From: Candidatus Tidjanibacter faecipullorum
Lineage (GTDB): Bacteria; Bacteroidota; Bacteroidia; Bacteroidales; Rikenellaceae
Reading direction: 5' to 3'
NCBI GenBank assembly: GCA_019116245.1
Contig: DXCC01000017.1
Location: forward strand, 62,001-126,000
DNA: 64,000 nucleotides
Shown: positions 17,191 to 26,465 of the stretch, piece after piece
Numbering within the stretch: the stretch's first letter is position 1
Layout of the letters: each line of letters opens with the position of its first letter
Notes under the pieces: generated by a model
The model's input: only the letters and a program-made list of their open reading frames with translations
What the model was told of the DNA's origin: nothing
The model's database searches: none
Made by a program: the position numbers and the translations under genes

Positions 17191-18117
17191 TTAGAGTTGT
17201 CCGGCTACCGCCTTGATGAAGATGTCGTTCATGCTGGGGATGATCTCCCGGAAGGAGCGGATCTCCACTGCATCGTTGATTTCCGCCACCAGTGCGTGGA
17301 TCGCCTTGTGGCGGTCGAGGTGGATCTTCAGCGCGTTGCGTCCCGCTTCGGACTCCTCGCTGTCGGCGAGCACCGTGTAGCTGTCGGCGAGCCGCTCGCG
17401 CAGCGCCTCGCGGTCGCCCCGGAACTCCACCTCGAAGATGCCCGTACCGTGTTTGTGGCGAATCTCCTCGAGACTGCCCGAGAGAATGTTGTGCGACTTG
17501 TTGATGAGGGTGATGTGGTCGCAGATCTCCTCCACCGAGGCCATGTTGTGGGTCGAGAAGATGACCGTCGCCCCCTTGTCGCGCAGGGCCAGGATCTCCT
17601 CCTTGAGCAGGTTGGCGTTGATCGGGTCGAAACCGCTGAAGGGTTCGTCGAAGATCAGCAGCTCCGGTTCGTGGAGGACGGTGACGATGAACTGTACCTT
17701 CTGGGCCATGCCCTTGCTCAGTTCGCTCACCTTCTTGTCCCACCAGTACTCGATGCCGAACTTCTGGAACCACTGCCGCAGGCGGGCGGTGGCTTCGCGC
17801 CTCGAGAGCCCCTTGAGCTGGGCGAAATAGATGGCCTGTTCGCCCACCTTCATCTGTTTGTAGAGGCCGCGCTCCTCGGGCAGGTAGCCGATGTTGTAGA
17901 CGTCCTCGGGGGCCAGTTCACGGCCGTTGAGCCACACCTTGCCGCTGTCGGGGGCGGTGATGCGGTTGATGATGCGGATAAGTGTCGATTTGCCTGCGCC
18001 GTTGGGGCCCAGCAGTCCGTAGACGGAGCCGCGCGGCACGGTCAGGGAAACGTCGTCGAGTGCGGTGTGGTTGGCGAACCGCTTTGTTACATGCTCGACT
18101 TTGAGTATGTCCTCCAT
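17191..18117 (-). CDS. ABC transporter ATP-binding protein, NatA-like
   Basis: 308 residues from the ATG at 18117; the open frame begins at 18213, but the extra 32 residues show no similarity and cross the likely promoter region. Walker A is LLGPNGAGKST, the signature is LSKGMAQKVQF (SKGM in place of SGGQ, common in this subfamily), Walker B is LLIFDEPFSGFDP, and the switch His is in STHNMASVEEI. After about residue 215 comes a C-terminal DrrA-type (DUF4162) domain. It energises the permease encoded 19 bases downstream, probably for export. Confidence 0.92.
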   Translation of the reverse strand: MEDILKVEHVTKRFANHTALDDVSLTVPRGSVYGLLGPNGAGKSTLIRIINRITAPDSGKVWLNGRELAPEDVYNIGYLPEERGLYKQMKVGEQAIYFAQLKGLSRREATARLRQWFQKFGIEYWWDKKVSELSKGMAQKVQFIVTVLHEPELLIFDEPFSGFDPINANLLKEEILALRDKGATVIFSTHNMASVEEICDHITLINKSHNILSGSLEEIRHKHGTGIFEVEFRGDREALRERLADSYTVLADSEESEAGRNALKIHLDRHKAIHALVAEINDAVEIRSFREIIPSMNDIFIKAVAGQL

Positions 18118-18234
18118 GCGTTGAATGTGTTTTGCCTCTGATAGGGAACAAAAATAGGAATTTATCCCGAACGGGACAATGATATATGCTCTTCCCGCCG
18201 TAGGGCTGCGCATTGCGGGCCGCCACGGAAACGG

Positions 18235-18268
18235 AACGGGGGAGCGGCCGACTGGCCGTTCCCCCGTT
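18235..18268. terminator. Strong stem-loop downstream of the EF-G paralogue
   Basis: A 15-bp stem (18235-18249 with 18254-18268, one G-T pair) with a 4-base loop, 22 bases past the EF-G2 stop. It has only a weak T-run on the minus strand. Confidence 0.6.
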
Positions 18269-18290
18269 GCCTGTTGCGTTTCGCGGCAGA

Positions 18291-20447
18291 CTATTCGTCC
18301 TTGTCCGTGTCGGCGTAGGCCTTGAGCAGTTTCTCCTGTACGTCGGAGGGCACCTGCTCGTAGGAGGCGAACTTCATCGTGTAGGTGGCGCGTCCGTTGG
18401 TCAGCGAGCTGAGCGTCGTCGAGTAGCGGTAGAGCTCCGACAGCGGCACGCGGGCCGAGAGACGGTCGAGGCCGCCTTCCGAGGACATGCCCTCGATGAT
18501 GGCGCGCCGGTTCTGCATGTCGCTCATCACGTCACCCATCTTGTCGGTCGGCACGAGCACCTCGACGCTGTAGATCGGCTCCATGATCTTGGGGCCTGCC
18601 TTGCGGAAGGCCTCCTTGAAGGCGTTGCGTCCCGCCAGCTTGAAGGAGATCTCGTTGGAGTCCACCGGGTGCATCTTGCCGTCATAGACGATGACGCGGA
18701 TGTCGCGTGCGTAGGAACCCGTCAGCGGGCCCTCCTCCATCTTCTCCATGATGCCTTTCAGAATGGCCGGCATGAAGCGCGCATCGATGGCACCGCCCAC
18801 CACGGCGCTGTAGAACTGGAGTTTGCCGCCCCAGTCGAGGTCATACTCCTCCTTGTTCTTCACGTTGAGGGTCAGTTCCTTGCCGTCCACCTTGTATTTC
18901 GACGGTTCGGGCATGCCTTCGTAGTAGGGCTCGATGATGAGGTGTACCTCGCCGAACTGGCCGGCGCCGCCCGACTGCTTCTTGTGGCGGTAGTCCGCAG
19001 CGGCCGTCTTGGTGATCGTTTCGCGGTAGGGAATCTTCGGCGCGAAGTATTCGATGTCGATCTTGCTGCCGCTCACGATCTGGTCGCGGAGCAGTTTGAG
19101 GTGCAGCTCGCCCTGGCCCTGGATGATGGTCTGCTTCAGCTCCTTGGAGTATTCGACTAGCAGGGTGGGGTCTTCGTATTTGGCCTTGTTGAGCAGTTCG
19201 CCCAGCTTCTCCTCGTCGGCCTGGTTGAGGGCGCGTACGGCGGCGCGGTAGCGCGGTTCGGGGAAGATCATCGGCGAGATGACCACATGGGTGCCCACTG
19301 CGGCGAGCGTGTCGCCCGTGCGGGTCGATTTCAGTTTTACGGTGCAGCCGATGTCGCCGGCTACCATCTCGGAGACTTTCGTACGGCTCTTGCCGGCCAC
19401 GGCGAAGAGCTGCGAGATCTTCTCCTTGTTGTCGGTGCGGGTGTTCATCAGCTCCATGCCTTCGGTCACCTTGCCGCGCACTACGCGGAAGTAGCTGATC
19501 TCACCCACGTGCTGTTCGATCGTGCTCTTGAAGACGAAGAGTACCGTCGGAGCCGATGCGTCGGCCAGGACCGGTTCGCCCTCCACGTCGAGCAGCGGCG
19601 GACGCTGGTCGGGGTTCGGGGCCACGTTGATGACGAACTCCATGACGCGCTTGGTGCCGATGTCGCGTTTGGCCGAGGCGCAGAAGATCGGCATCCAGTC
19701 GCGGTTGGCAATGCCCATGCCCAGACCCTTGCGGATGTCGTTCGTTTCGAGGTCGCCCTTCTCGAAGTAGAGATCCATCAGACCCTCGTCGTTCTCGGCG
19801 GCAGCCTCCAGCAGGGCATGGTGCAGTTCGGCGGCGCGTTCGGCCTCCTCGGCCGGAATGGGCAACTCCTCGCGGGTGCCGTTCTCGTCCTTGAAGCGGA
19901 ACATCTTCATCAGCAGCACGTCGATAAAGGCGTCGAAGTGCGGACCGGGGTTCACCGGATACTGCACGATGACCGGTTTGACCTTGGAGAAGGCGGCGAT
20001 GCTCTCCATCGTATTTTCCCAGTTGGCCTTTTCGTGGTCGAGCTGGTTGATGACGCCGATCAGCGGCACCTTGTAGGTCTCGGCGTAGCGCGACTGGATC
20101 TCGCTGCCCACCTCGAAGCCGTTCTGGGCATTGAACAGCATCAGGCCCACATCGGCCACCTTGAAGGCCGAGAAGAGGCCGCCGCTGAAGTCGTCCGAAC
20201 CCGGGGCGTCGATGATGTTGAGCTTGTGATCCATGAACTCGGTATAGAGAATGGTGGAGTAGATGCTCCGCTGGTTGGTGCGTTCCAGGTCGGTGTTGTC
20301 GGACAGGGTAGTGCCGTTTTCGATGGTGCCGCGGCGGTCGATGACTTTGCCTTCGTAGGCCATGGCTTCAGCGAAAGTGGTCTTGCCCGAACCTGACGCG
20401 CCGAGGAGTACCACGTTCTTGATTTCCGATGTCTGATAGTTTTTCAT
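18291..20447 (-). CDS. EF-G paralogue (EF-G2 type) with divergent GTPase motifs
   Basis: 718 residues with the full EF-G domain order: G domain (1-270), domain II (about 290-380), III, IV (about 470-600) and V. The P-loop GASGSGKT (16-23) is intact. Switch II reads DAPGSDDF (80-87) where normal EF-G has DTPGHVDF, so the catalytic His is Ser. Switch I lacks the RGITI motif (RGTIENGTTLSD), and the base-recognition motif is NQLD (134-137) in place of NKxD. Canonical EF-G (fusA) is therefore not this gene. In Bacteroides an EF-G2 without GTPase activity, needed during starvation, has been described, and this is probably the same kind of protein. It is transcribed alone, divergent from the HAD gene. 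Confidence 0.9.
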   Translation of the reverse strand: MKNYQTSEIKNVVLLGASGSGKTTFAEAMAYEGKVIDRRGTIENGTTLSDNTDLERTNQRSIYSTILYTEFMDHKLNIIDAPGSDDFSGGLFSAFKVADVGLMLFNAQNGFEVGSEIQSRYAETYKVPLIGVINQLDHEKANWENTMESIAAFSKVKPVIVQYPVNPGPHFDAFIDVLLMKMFRFKDENGTREELPIPAEEAERAAELHHALLEAAAENDEGLMDLYFEKGDLETNDIRKGLGMGIANRDWMPIFCASAKRDIGTKRVMEFVINVAPNPDQRPPLLDVEGEPVLADASAPTVLFVFKSTIEQHVGEISYFRVVRGKVTEGMELMNTRTDNKEKISQLFAVAGKSRTKVSEMVAGDIGCTVKLKSTRTGDTLAAVGTHVVISPMIFPEPRYRAAVRALNQADEEKLGELLNKAKYEDPTLLVEYSKELKQTIIQGQGELHLKLLRDQIVSGSKIDIEYFAPKIPYRETITKTAAADYRHKKQSGGAGQFGEVHLIIEPYYEGMPEPSKYKVDGKELTLNVKNKEEYDLDWGGKLQFYSAVVGGAIDARFMPAILKGIMEKMEEGPLTGSYARDIRVIVYDGKMHPVDSNEISFKLAGRNAFKEAFRKAGPKIMEPIYSVEVLVPTDKMGDVMSDMQNRRAIIEGMSSEGGLDRLSARVPLSELYRYSTTLSSLTNGRATYTMKFASYEQVPSDVQEKLLKAYADTDKDE

Positions 20448-20666
20448 ACGGTTGTGTACGTTGTTAGGTTGATGTTAGCTGTTTTTGTGTCGCTGTCCGG
20501 ACCGGCCGGCACGGACAGCCGCATTGCGACCCGGTCGGGAACGCATTCGACCTTAAATATATGAAATATGATGAAGAAAAACAAGTCCGGCCGGGCGGTT
20601 TCTCCTCCGGCCGGGCCGTTTTGTCGGCGAACGGGCCGCGGGCGGCGGGGCGGTGACGGAGCGGAA

Positions 20667-20697
20667 TTGGGAATCGCACCGCTTTTTCGTACTTTTG
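20667..20697 (+). promoter_or_regulatory. Promoter of the HAD phosphatase gene
   Basis: TTG at 20667-20669, 20 bases of spacing, then TACTTTTG at 20690-20697. This fits the Bacteroidetes sigma-ABfr promoter and lies 32 bases before the ATG at 20730. Confidence 0.75.
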
Positions 20698-20729
20698 CCC
20701 CCGCCGCAAAAGCGGCCGCACACCAGATC

Positions 20730-21506
20730 ATGATCAAGGCGATTTTTTTCGACATAGACGGCACGTTGCTCAGTTTCAAGACCCACGCCGTGCACCCCTC
20801 CACGCTGCGGGCGTTGCAGACACTGCGCCGGCAGGGGGTCCGGCTCTTTATCTCCACCGGCCGTCACGAACTGCTTATCAACAACCTCGACACGTCGTTC
20901 TTCGACGGCATCGTGTCGCTCAACGGCCAGTGCGTGCGCATCGGCGGAAAGACGATCCATGCCAATGCCATGACGGCCGAGGATGCGCGGGTGGCCGTCG
21001 AGTTTGTCACGGAACACCGGCTGGCCACCATTTTCGAAGGGATCGATTTCATGCGGCTCAACCTGATGACCGACCGGGCCCGCGAGGGGGCGGCCCTGCT
21101 GGATCTGCGCATGCCGGCCGTGCAGGATGTCTCCGACATTCCCGACTATCCGATGCTGCAACTGATCGTCTTCTGTTCGCCCGAGCAGGAGCGGGAACTG
21201 GTGGCGCGGATGCCTTCGTGCGAGGCGACCCGCTGGACGCCGCTGCTGTGCGACGTGATGCCCCTCGGCGGCGGCAAGCACATCGGCATTCAGAAGGTGC
21301 TCGACTACTACGGCTTCACCCGCGAGGAGTGCATGGCCTTCGGGGATGGCGAGAACGACATCTCCATGCTGCGCTACGTCGGTCTCGGAGTGGCCATGGG
21401 CAACGCCGATGCCGAAGTGAAGGCGGCAGCCGACTATGTGACCACCAGTACGGACGACAGTGGCATTGCCCGGGCACTGCGCCGGTTCGGTGTGATTCCC
21501 GCCTGA
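20730..21506 (+). CDS. HAD-family (Cof-type) phosphatase
   Basis: 258 residues from the ATG at 20730; the frame is open back to 20568, but the promoter lies inside that part. Motif I is FFDIDGTLL with nucleophile Asp8 and acid Asp10. Motif II is the Ser/Thr in FISTGRH, motif III the Lys in GGGKHIGIQKVL, and motif IV is FGDGENDISML. The Cof-type C2 cap occupies about residues 80-190. Such enzymes dephosphorylate sugar phosphates, FMN or similar small molecules in the cytoplasm, and the exact substrate cannot be read from sequence. The gene stands alone. Confidence 0.9.
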   Translation: MIKAIFFDIDGTLLSFKTHAVHPSTLRALQTLRRQGVRLFISTGRHELLINNLDTSFFDGIVSLNGQCVRIGGKTIHANAMTAEDARVAVEFVTEHRLATIFEGIDFMRLNLMTDRAREGAALLDLRMPAVQDVSDIPDYPMLQLIVFCSPEQERELVARMPSCEATRWTPLLCDVMPLGGGKHIGIQKVLDYYGFTREECMAFGDGENDISMLRYVGLGVAMGNADAEVKAAADYVTTSTDDSGIARALRRFGVIPA

Positions 21507-21558
21507 GCGGCGGAGGCGAGATTCGGGCGAAAATCTCATGCTTTTCGTCCGGAATTTC

Positions 21559-21566
21559 TATATTTG
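21559..21566 (+). promoter_or_regulatory. -7 promoter element of the small lipoprotein pair
   Basis: TATATTTG matches TAnnTTTG, 54 bases before the ATG at 21620. No clear TTG is seen at -33. Confidence 0.5.
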
Positions 21567-21619
21567 TATTTTAAAGAACCTGCGACGGCCTGCGGGGCGT
21601 CCACAGAACGTGTTCGTAT

Positions 21620-22051
21620 ATGTTTCGTTCAGTGAAGTTTATAGCCGTGACCTTCGTCAGCCTGGTGCTGGCCTGCTGCACGGCCAGCGATATCTATCAG
21701 GTCAATCGGGAGATTCTGGTCTCGACCGTCTGGTGCGGCGAACGTTTCGTGCCGGCCGGAACGGATGTTGAGGTGGGCGCTCCCTCCGGTCGGTACCTTT
21801 ATGTATTCGGCATGAACGGCGTCCTCTCCGTTTATCCCGAGGAGTCCGGCCTGCCAACCGGCGAGGATGCCGAGATGCATCACTACATCTATACGCCCGA
21901 GTCCCGCCAACTGGTGATCGACTCCTACGGCGTGTTTACGGTGGAGGAACTGACCGTCGACCGGTTGCGTCTCGCAGGATCGAAGGGCGTCATCGACCTG
22001 GCTTTCTATGCAGGCATCGATCCCGCCGTGTCGCCGACGTCCTATTATTAA
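21620..22051 (+). CDS. Unknown lipoprotein, first of a pair
   Basis: 143 residues. The signal peptide MFRSVKFIAVTFVSLVLACC ends at an LACC lipobox, so the protein should be anchored in a membrane. The mature part contains STVWCGERFVPAGTD, a YLYVFGMNGVLSVYPEES strand pair and a Tyr-rich end (SPTSYY). This resembles the small lipocalin-like proteins of Bacteroidetes, which compare a clearance-type beta-barrel, but I cannot confirm a family. It lies 12 bases before a second lipoprotein of similar size and design, so the two are probably cotranscribed and perhaps diverged duplicates. Confidence 0.7.
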   Translation: MFRSVKFIAVTFVSLVLACCTASDIYQVNREILVSTVWCGERFVPAGTDVEVGAPSGRYLYVFGMNGVLSVYPEESGLPTGEDAEMHHYIYTPESRQLVIDSYGVFTVEELTVDRLRLAGSKGVIDLAFYAGIDPAVSPTSYY

Positions 22052-22063
22052 AATCGGAGCGAT

Positions 22064-22519
22064 ATGCGTGCATTCAAATCTATGCTGCGGTGGTGTGTTG
22101 CCTGTGGGGCGCTGTTGCTGGCCGTGGCCTGCGACCGGCAGGAGCAGTTGAACAGGGAGATGCGGGAGAATCTGACCACCGGATACTGGCAGGCGGGGAC
22201 CGACGACAGCCAACTCGTGCGTTTCACTACATCGGGCGAAGTGTTCTATTTCCGTTGCGCCCCGGTGGCGGGCAGTTCGTCGATCGATGCCTGTTATGAT
22301 GCGGCAGCCCAGCCCCACACCGGCTATGCGGTGGATTTCCTGAACAACACGCTGTGTCTGCTGCCCGACGACTGGTTCAACATCCTTCATCTGACGGAGG
22401 ATGCGCTGACCCTGCAGGCCGACGGCGGGGAGCCCGTGTTCTACGTGAAGGTGTCGGCCTCGCGCGTCACGGTGCTGACCGAAGAGGAATTTCTGGAGAA
22501 ACATCCGGCCGAATCCTGA
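22064..22519 (+). CDS. Unknown lipoprotein, second of a pair
   Basis: 151 residues. The signal peptide ends at LAVAC (Cys23), a good lipobox. The mature part has TTGYWQAGTDDSQLVRFTTSGEVFYFRC, then a GYAVDFLNNTLCLLPDDWFNILHLTEDALTLQ pattern typical of lipocalin-like beta-barrels, in which each strand pair ends in a statement of fit. It shares the layout of the preceding gene: signal, short linker, strand with a conserved W, and a closing segment that is acidic. No function can be given. Trigger factor follows after 200 bases with its own promoter. Confidence 0.7.
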   Translation: MRAFKSMLRWCVACGALLLAVACDRQEQLNREMRENLTTGYWQAGTDDSQLVRFTTSGEVFYFRCAPVAGSSSIDACYDAAAQPHTGYAVDFLNNTLCLLPDDWFNILHLTEDALTLQADGGEPVFYVKVSASRVTVLTEEEFLEKHPAES

Positions 22520-22591
22520 TCCGCACCGGATGCCGGAGGGGCGTTCCGCGGCGGGTAACCTCCTTGAAGAGGCAATCTTGCGGGGCAAAAT

Positions 22592-22622
22592 TTGCACTCC
22601 GCAGGTAAAAATATTATCTTTG
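22592..22622 (+). promoter_or_regulatory. Promoter of the trigger factor gene
   Basis: TTG at 22592-22594, 20 bases, then TATCTTTG at 22615-22622. It leaves a leader of roughly 90 bases that contains a CCGGTCG/CGACCGG hairpin near 22650. Confidence 0.8.
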
Positions 22623-22720
22623 CGCGTTTGTATGGCCGGTCGGTTGGTCCGGTCGTGCGACCGGCGCCACGGCGGCGCCGAAGAACAGTGCAACAATCAA
22701 ATATCACAAGTATAACGAAG

Positions 22721-24052
22721 ATGAACATTACAAGAGAAAACCGCGAAGGCCAGGTCTCGGTCATCAAAGTTACCGTCGGCGAGGCCGACTACAAGGAGGC
22801 AGTAGACAAGAAGCTGCGTGAATATCGCCGCAAGGCCAATGTGCCGGGCTTCCGTCCGGGCATGGTTCCGATGAGCCTCATCAACAAGATGTACCGCAAG
22901 GGTGTCGTTGCCGAGACGGCTTACAAAACGGCTTCCGATGCAGTTTTCGAATATATCGATAAGGAGAAGATCGACTACGTGGGCGACGTGCTTCCCAGCG
23001 ACGAGCAGGGTGCGTTCGACTTCGACAACAACACCGAACACGAGTTCGTATTCGAGATCGGTCTGGCTCCCGAGATGGAGATCGACCTCTCGGACAAGGA
23101 CAAGCTGACCCGCTACAAGATCAAGGTTTCCGACGAGATGCGCAGCGGCTTCCGCTCCAACTTCCTGCGCCGCTACGGCCGTCTGGTCGATGTGGAGGAG
23201 GTGACCAGCGACGAGGCCATCACCGGCAAGCTCGACAACGGTGAGATCACCGTCGAGGAGGGTTACGTCGGCCTGATCTCGCTCGGCGAGGAGGCCCGCA
23301 AACCGTTCATCGGCAAGAAGGTGGGCGACGAGATGATCGTCAACGTGAACGAGATCTATCCCAACGCTTCGCAGCGCGCATCGGTGCTGGGCGTCAAGGA
23401 GTCCGAGCTGGAGTCGGTAAAACCCGAGTTCAAGCTGACCATCAAGCAGATCCGCAAGTTTGCCGAGCCGGAACTGACCGAGGAGTTCTTCAAGATGGCC
23501 TTCCAGGACGGTTCGGTAACCGACGAGAAGGGTTTCGAGGCCCGCATCGACCAGCTGCTTGAGGCCGATCTGAACCGTGAGGCCGACTACGTCTTCGCCA
23601 CCGAGGTGCGCAACTTCCTGCTGGAGAAGATCAACCCGACCATGCCGGAGGAGTTCCTGAAACGCTGGCTCTTCACCATCAACGAAGGCAAGTTCTCGAA
23701 AGAGGAGATCGAGAAGGAGTTCCCCGCTTTCCTCAAGATGATGAAATGGAACTTCATTCAGAAGAAGATCGGCGACAAATACGGCGTCAAGGTCGAGCAG
23801 GACGACATGCTGAACGAGGCCAAGGCTTATGCCGCCGCCCAGTTCGCCCAGTACGGCATGACCAATATTGACGACGAGACGCTGACCAAGTATGCCCACT
23901 CGATCCTCGGCAACAAGGAGGAGGCCAACCGTGTACTCGACCGGGTTTACGAGAAGAAGATCGTCGAGGCCATTACGCCGCTGGTAAAGATCTCCAACAA
24001 GTCGGTTACGCCGGAGGAGTTGGGCAAGATCTTCGACAAGATGACGAAATAA
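22721..24052 (+). CDS. tig: Trigger factor, ribosome-associated chaperone
   Basis: 443 residues from the ATG at 22721 (MNITRENREGQVSVIKV). The N-terminal ribosome-binding domain contains VPGFRPGMVPMSLI, the Bacteroidetes form of the GFRxGKxP signature that docks on ribosomal protein L23. The middle part (about 145-240) takes the place of the FKBP-like isomerase domain but lacks its usual aromatic pocket, as is common in Bacteroidetes. The C-terminal arms are alpha-helical. It binds nascent chains as they leave the ribosome. clpP and clpX follow, the usual tig-clpP-clpX order, with a terminator between tig and clpP. Confidence 0.92.
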   Translation: MNITRENREGQVSVIKVTVGEADYKEAVDKKLREYRRKANVPGFRPGMVPMSLINKMYRKGVVAETAYKTASDAVFEYIDKEKIDYVGDVLPSDEQGAFDFDNNTEHEFVFEIGLAPEMEIDLSDKDKLTRYKIKVSDEMRSGFRSNFLRRYGRLVDVEEVTSDEAITGKLDNGEITVEEGYVGLISLGEEARKPFIGKKVGDEMIVNVNEIYPNASQRASVLGVKESELESVKPEFKLTIKQIRKFAEPELTEEFFKMAFQDGSVTDEKGFEARIDQLLEADLNREADYVFATEVRNFLLEKINPTMPEEFLKRWLFTINEGKFSKEEIEKEFPAFLKMMKWNFIQKKIGDKYGVKVEQDDMLNEAKAYAAAQFAQYGMTNIDDETLTKYAHSILGNKEEANRVLDRVYEKKIVEAITPLVKISNKSVTPEELGKIFDKMTK

Positions 24053-24105
24053 TCCCCCTCGCACGAGGGAACCAGGATGCTCCTGTCCCGGAGGGGCAGC
24101 AGGTT

Positions 24106-24140
24106 ATTTCCCCGTATCGGTACCGGTACGGGGAAATTTT
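24106..24140 (+). terminator. Intrinsic terminator between tig and clpP
   Basis: ATTTCCCCGTA (24106-24116) pairs with TACGGGGAAAT (24127-24137), followed by TTT. The loop CGGTACCG is itself palindromic. Confidence 0.8.
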
Positions 24141-24202
24141 GCTAACCGCCCGTCCGGAGATCCGTCCGGCGGATGCAGGGAGCTCCGCATTACTGCCATA
24201 CC

Positions 24203-24898
24203 ATGAAAAACGACTTTGAAAAATATGCCGTCGGGCACCTGGGCATCAACTCCCACACGCTGTCCGACTACACCGCGGCCGTGTCGTCGGCCTACGTGTC
24301 GCCGACGATCATCGAGGAGCGCCAGCTGAACGTGGCGGCCATGGATGTCTTTTCGCGGTTGATGATGGACCGCATCATCTTCCTCGGCGCTCCCGTGACG
24401 GACGATGTGGCCAACATCATCCAGGCCCAGCTGCTCTACCTCGAAGCGGCCGACCGCAACAAGGATATCAGCATCTACATCAACTCGCCCGGCGGTTCGG
24501 TCTATGCCGGACTGGGCATTTATGACACCATGCAGCTCGTGGCGCCGGATGTGGCGACCATCTGTACGGGCATGGCCGCCAGCATGGCCGCCGTGCTGCT
24601 GACGGCCGGTACGACCGGCAAGCGTACCGCACTGCCCCATGCACGCGTGATGATCCACCAGCCGCTGGGCGGCGTGCAGGGTCAGGCTTCCGATATTGAG
24701 ATTACGGCCCGTCAGATTCTGCAGCTCAAGCGCGAGCTCTATGAGATCCTTGCCCAGCACAGCGGCAAGAAGGTGGTTGCGATCGCCAAGGATGCCGACC
24801 GCGACTACTGGCTCACGGCACCGGAGGCCGTGGCCTACGGATTGATCGACCATGTGGTAACCAGCAACAAGAAAGGAAACGATGGCAGAGAAGAATAA
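24203..24898 (+). CDS. clpP: ATP-dependent Clp protease proteolytic subunit
   Basis: 231 residues from the ATG at 24203; the open frame begins at 24173, but the first ten residues show no similarity. The catalytic triad is clear: Ser127 in GMAASMA, His152 in VMIHQPLGG and Asp201 in DADRDYW. The oxyanion loop SPGGSVYAG is present. The N-terminal 30 residues before VSPTIIEER are longer than in E. coli and may be a processed propeptide or part of the axial loops. ClpP forms the tetradecameric chamber fed by ClpX. The clpX start overlaps its 3' end by 17 bases. Confidence 0.96.
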   Translation: MKNDFEKYAVGHLGINSHTLSDYTAAVSSAYVSPTIIEERQLNVAAMDVFSRLMMDRIIFLGAPVTDDVANIIQAQLLYLEAADRNKDISIYINSPGGSVYAGLGIYDTMQLVAPDVATICTGMAASMAAVLLTAGTTGKRTALPHARVMIHQPLGGVQGQASDIEITARQILQLKRELYEILAQHSGKKVVAIAKDADRDYWLTAPEAVAYGLIDHVVTSNKKGNDGREE

Positions 24899-26150
24899 CC
24901 GCAACGGCCGTCAGGAGGTCGAGCGCTGCTCGTTCTGCGGCGCGCCGATCACCGAGGTGGCCATGCTCTTTTCGGGCGCCAACGGCGCGGCGATCTGTGA
25001 CCAGTGCATTGCGCGGGGGTATGAAACGCTCAGCGAGCATCACCTGACGGCGGAGTCCGCCGCCCGCGATGAGGCCCGCATCGACCGGAGCGAACTGATG
25101 AAGCCGGCCGAGATCAAGGCCTTCCTCGATCAGTATGTGATCGGGCAGGATGCCGCCAAGAAGACGCTGTCGGTGGCGGTATACAATCACTACAAGCGGC
25201 TGCTGCACCTCGACGAGGCCGGTCGCGGAGATGATGTGGAGATCGACAAGTCGAACATCATTCTGGTCGGCGAGACGGGTACGGGCAAGACCCTGCTGGC
25301 CCGTACGATTGCCCGCATGCTCCACGTGCCGTTCACCATCGTGGATGCCACGGTGCTGACCGAGGCGGGCTATGTGGGCGAGGATGTGGAAGGCATCCTC
25401 ACGCGGCTGCTGCAGGCGGCCGACTACAATGTGGCGAAGGCCGAGCGGGGCATTGTCTTCATCGACGAGATCGACAAGATTGCCCGCAAGAGCGACAACC
25501 CCTCCATTACGCGCGACGTATCGGGCGAAGGCGTGCAGCAGGCCCTGCTGAAGATTCTGGAGGGTACGGTGGTGAATGTTCCGCCGCAGGGAGGCCGCAA
25601 GCATCCCGACCAGAAGTTCATTCAGGTCAATACCTCGAACATCCTCTTCATCTGCGGCGGCGCCTTCGACGGCATCGAGAAGCGGATTGCCCGCCGGTTG
25701 AATACCCATGCCGTCGGTTACGGCGTGCACGACCGCGAGGAGGTGAACCGCGAGCGGCTGTTGCAGTACATCACGCCGCAGGATCTGCGCAGCTACGGGC
25801 TGATCCCCGAGATCATCGGCCGACTTCCCGTGCTGACCTACCTCGATCCGCTGGATCGGGCGACGCTCCGCATGATTCTGACCGAACCGAAGAATGCCAT
25901 CATCAAGCAGTATGTCCGTTTGTTCGAGATGGACGGCGTGAAGCTGGTCTTCGACGAAGAGGTGCTCGACTACATCGTGGACAAGGCGATCGAGTTCAAG
26001 CTGGGTGCCCGCGGTCTGCGTTCGATCTGCGAGGCGATCATGACCGACGCCATGTTCGATACTCCGTCGCAGCCCTGCGAGACGCTGCGCATCACCTTGC
26101 CCTACGCCCGGGAGCGGGTGGAGCGGGCCAGACTGCATCGCGGCGAGTAG
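24882..26150 (+). CDS. clpX: ATP-dependent Clp protease ATP-binding subunit ClpX
   Basis: 422 residues. The N-terminal zinc-binding domain has Cys16, Cys19, Cys39 and Cys42 (C-x2-C...C-x2-C). AAA+ motifs: Walker A GETGTGKT, Walker [11 protein letters not shown], sensor 2 in LGARGLRSI, and the pore loop GYVGEDVE. The IGF-type loop that contacts ClpP lies around residues 240-265. It unfolds tagged proteins and threads them into ClpP. GAAAGGAAAC upstream of the ATG may serve as a ribosome-binding site. The start lies inside clpP, so the two are translationally coupled. Confidence 0.97.
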   Translation: MAEKNNRNGRQEVERCSFCGAPITEVAMLFSGANGAAICDQCIARGYETLSEHHLTAESAARDEARIDRSELMKPAEIKAFLDQYVIGQDAAKKTLSVAVYNHYKRLLHLDEAGRGDDVEIDKSNIILVGETGTGKTLLARTIARMLHVPFTIVDATVLTEAGYVGEDVEGILTRLLQAADYNVAKAERGIVFIDEIDKIARKSDNPSITRDVSGEGVQQALLKILEGTVVNVPPQGGRKHPDQKFIQVNTSNILFICGGAFDGIEKRIARRLNTHAVGYGVHDREEVNRERLLQYITPQDLRSYGLIPEIIGRLPVLTYLDPLDRATLRMILTEPKNAIIKQYVRLFEMDGVKLVFDEEVLDYIVDKAIEFKLGARGLRSICEAIMTDAMFDTPSQPCETLRITLPYARERVERARLHRGE

Positions 26151-26170
26151 CCGCATGCGCATCATGCCGG

Positions 26171-26212
26171 TCGGGAGGAAAACGCGCAGCCGTTTTCCTC
26201 CCGACTGCTTTT
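26171..26212 (+). terminator. Intrinsic terminator after clpX
   Basis: A perfect 14-bp stem (26171-26184 with 26191-26204) with a 6-base loop, then CTGCTTTTG, 21 bases past the clpX stop. Confidence 0.8.
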
Positions 26213-26351
26213 GAAGGGGGCGGAGAGCGGCTGGGCGGCGGGCTGGCCGATGCCGGTCTCCGGACGGTCCGGCGGGGAACGTCCGGGGCGCGCTACTTTG
26301 CGGAGCCTCCGGCGGAGAGATATGCGAAAAATGCGTATCTTTGTCCATCAC

Positions 26352-26433
26352 GCGGATATGGTGTAATTGGTAGCCACGTCAGACTTAGGATCTGATGCCT
26401 TCGGGCGTGGGGGTTCGAGTCCCTTTATCCGCA
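26352..26433 (+). tRNA. tRNA-Leu (anticodon UAG)
   Basis: The acceptor stem GCGGATA pairs with TATCCGC. The anticodon stem TCAGA/TCTGA holds the loop CTTAGGA, which gives anticodon TAG. The long variable arm TGCCTTCGGGCGT marks it as class II, and the T-loop is GTTCGAGTC. CCA is not encoded. A -7 box, TATCTTTG, at 26336-26343 sits directly in front, so transcription starts almost at the tRNA. Confidence 0.96.
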
Positions 26434-26437
26434 CAGG

Positions 26438-26465
26438 GGAGCCTTTGGGGGAGGCTCCTTTTTTT
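26438..26465 (+). terminator. Intrinsic terminator of tRNA-Leu
   Basis: GGAGCC (26438-26443) pairs with GGCTCC (26453-26458), followed by seven T. Confidence 0.85.
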
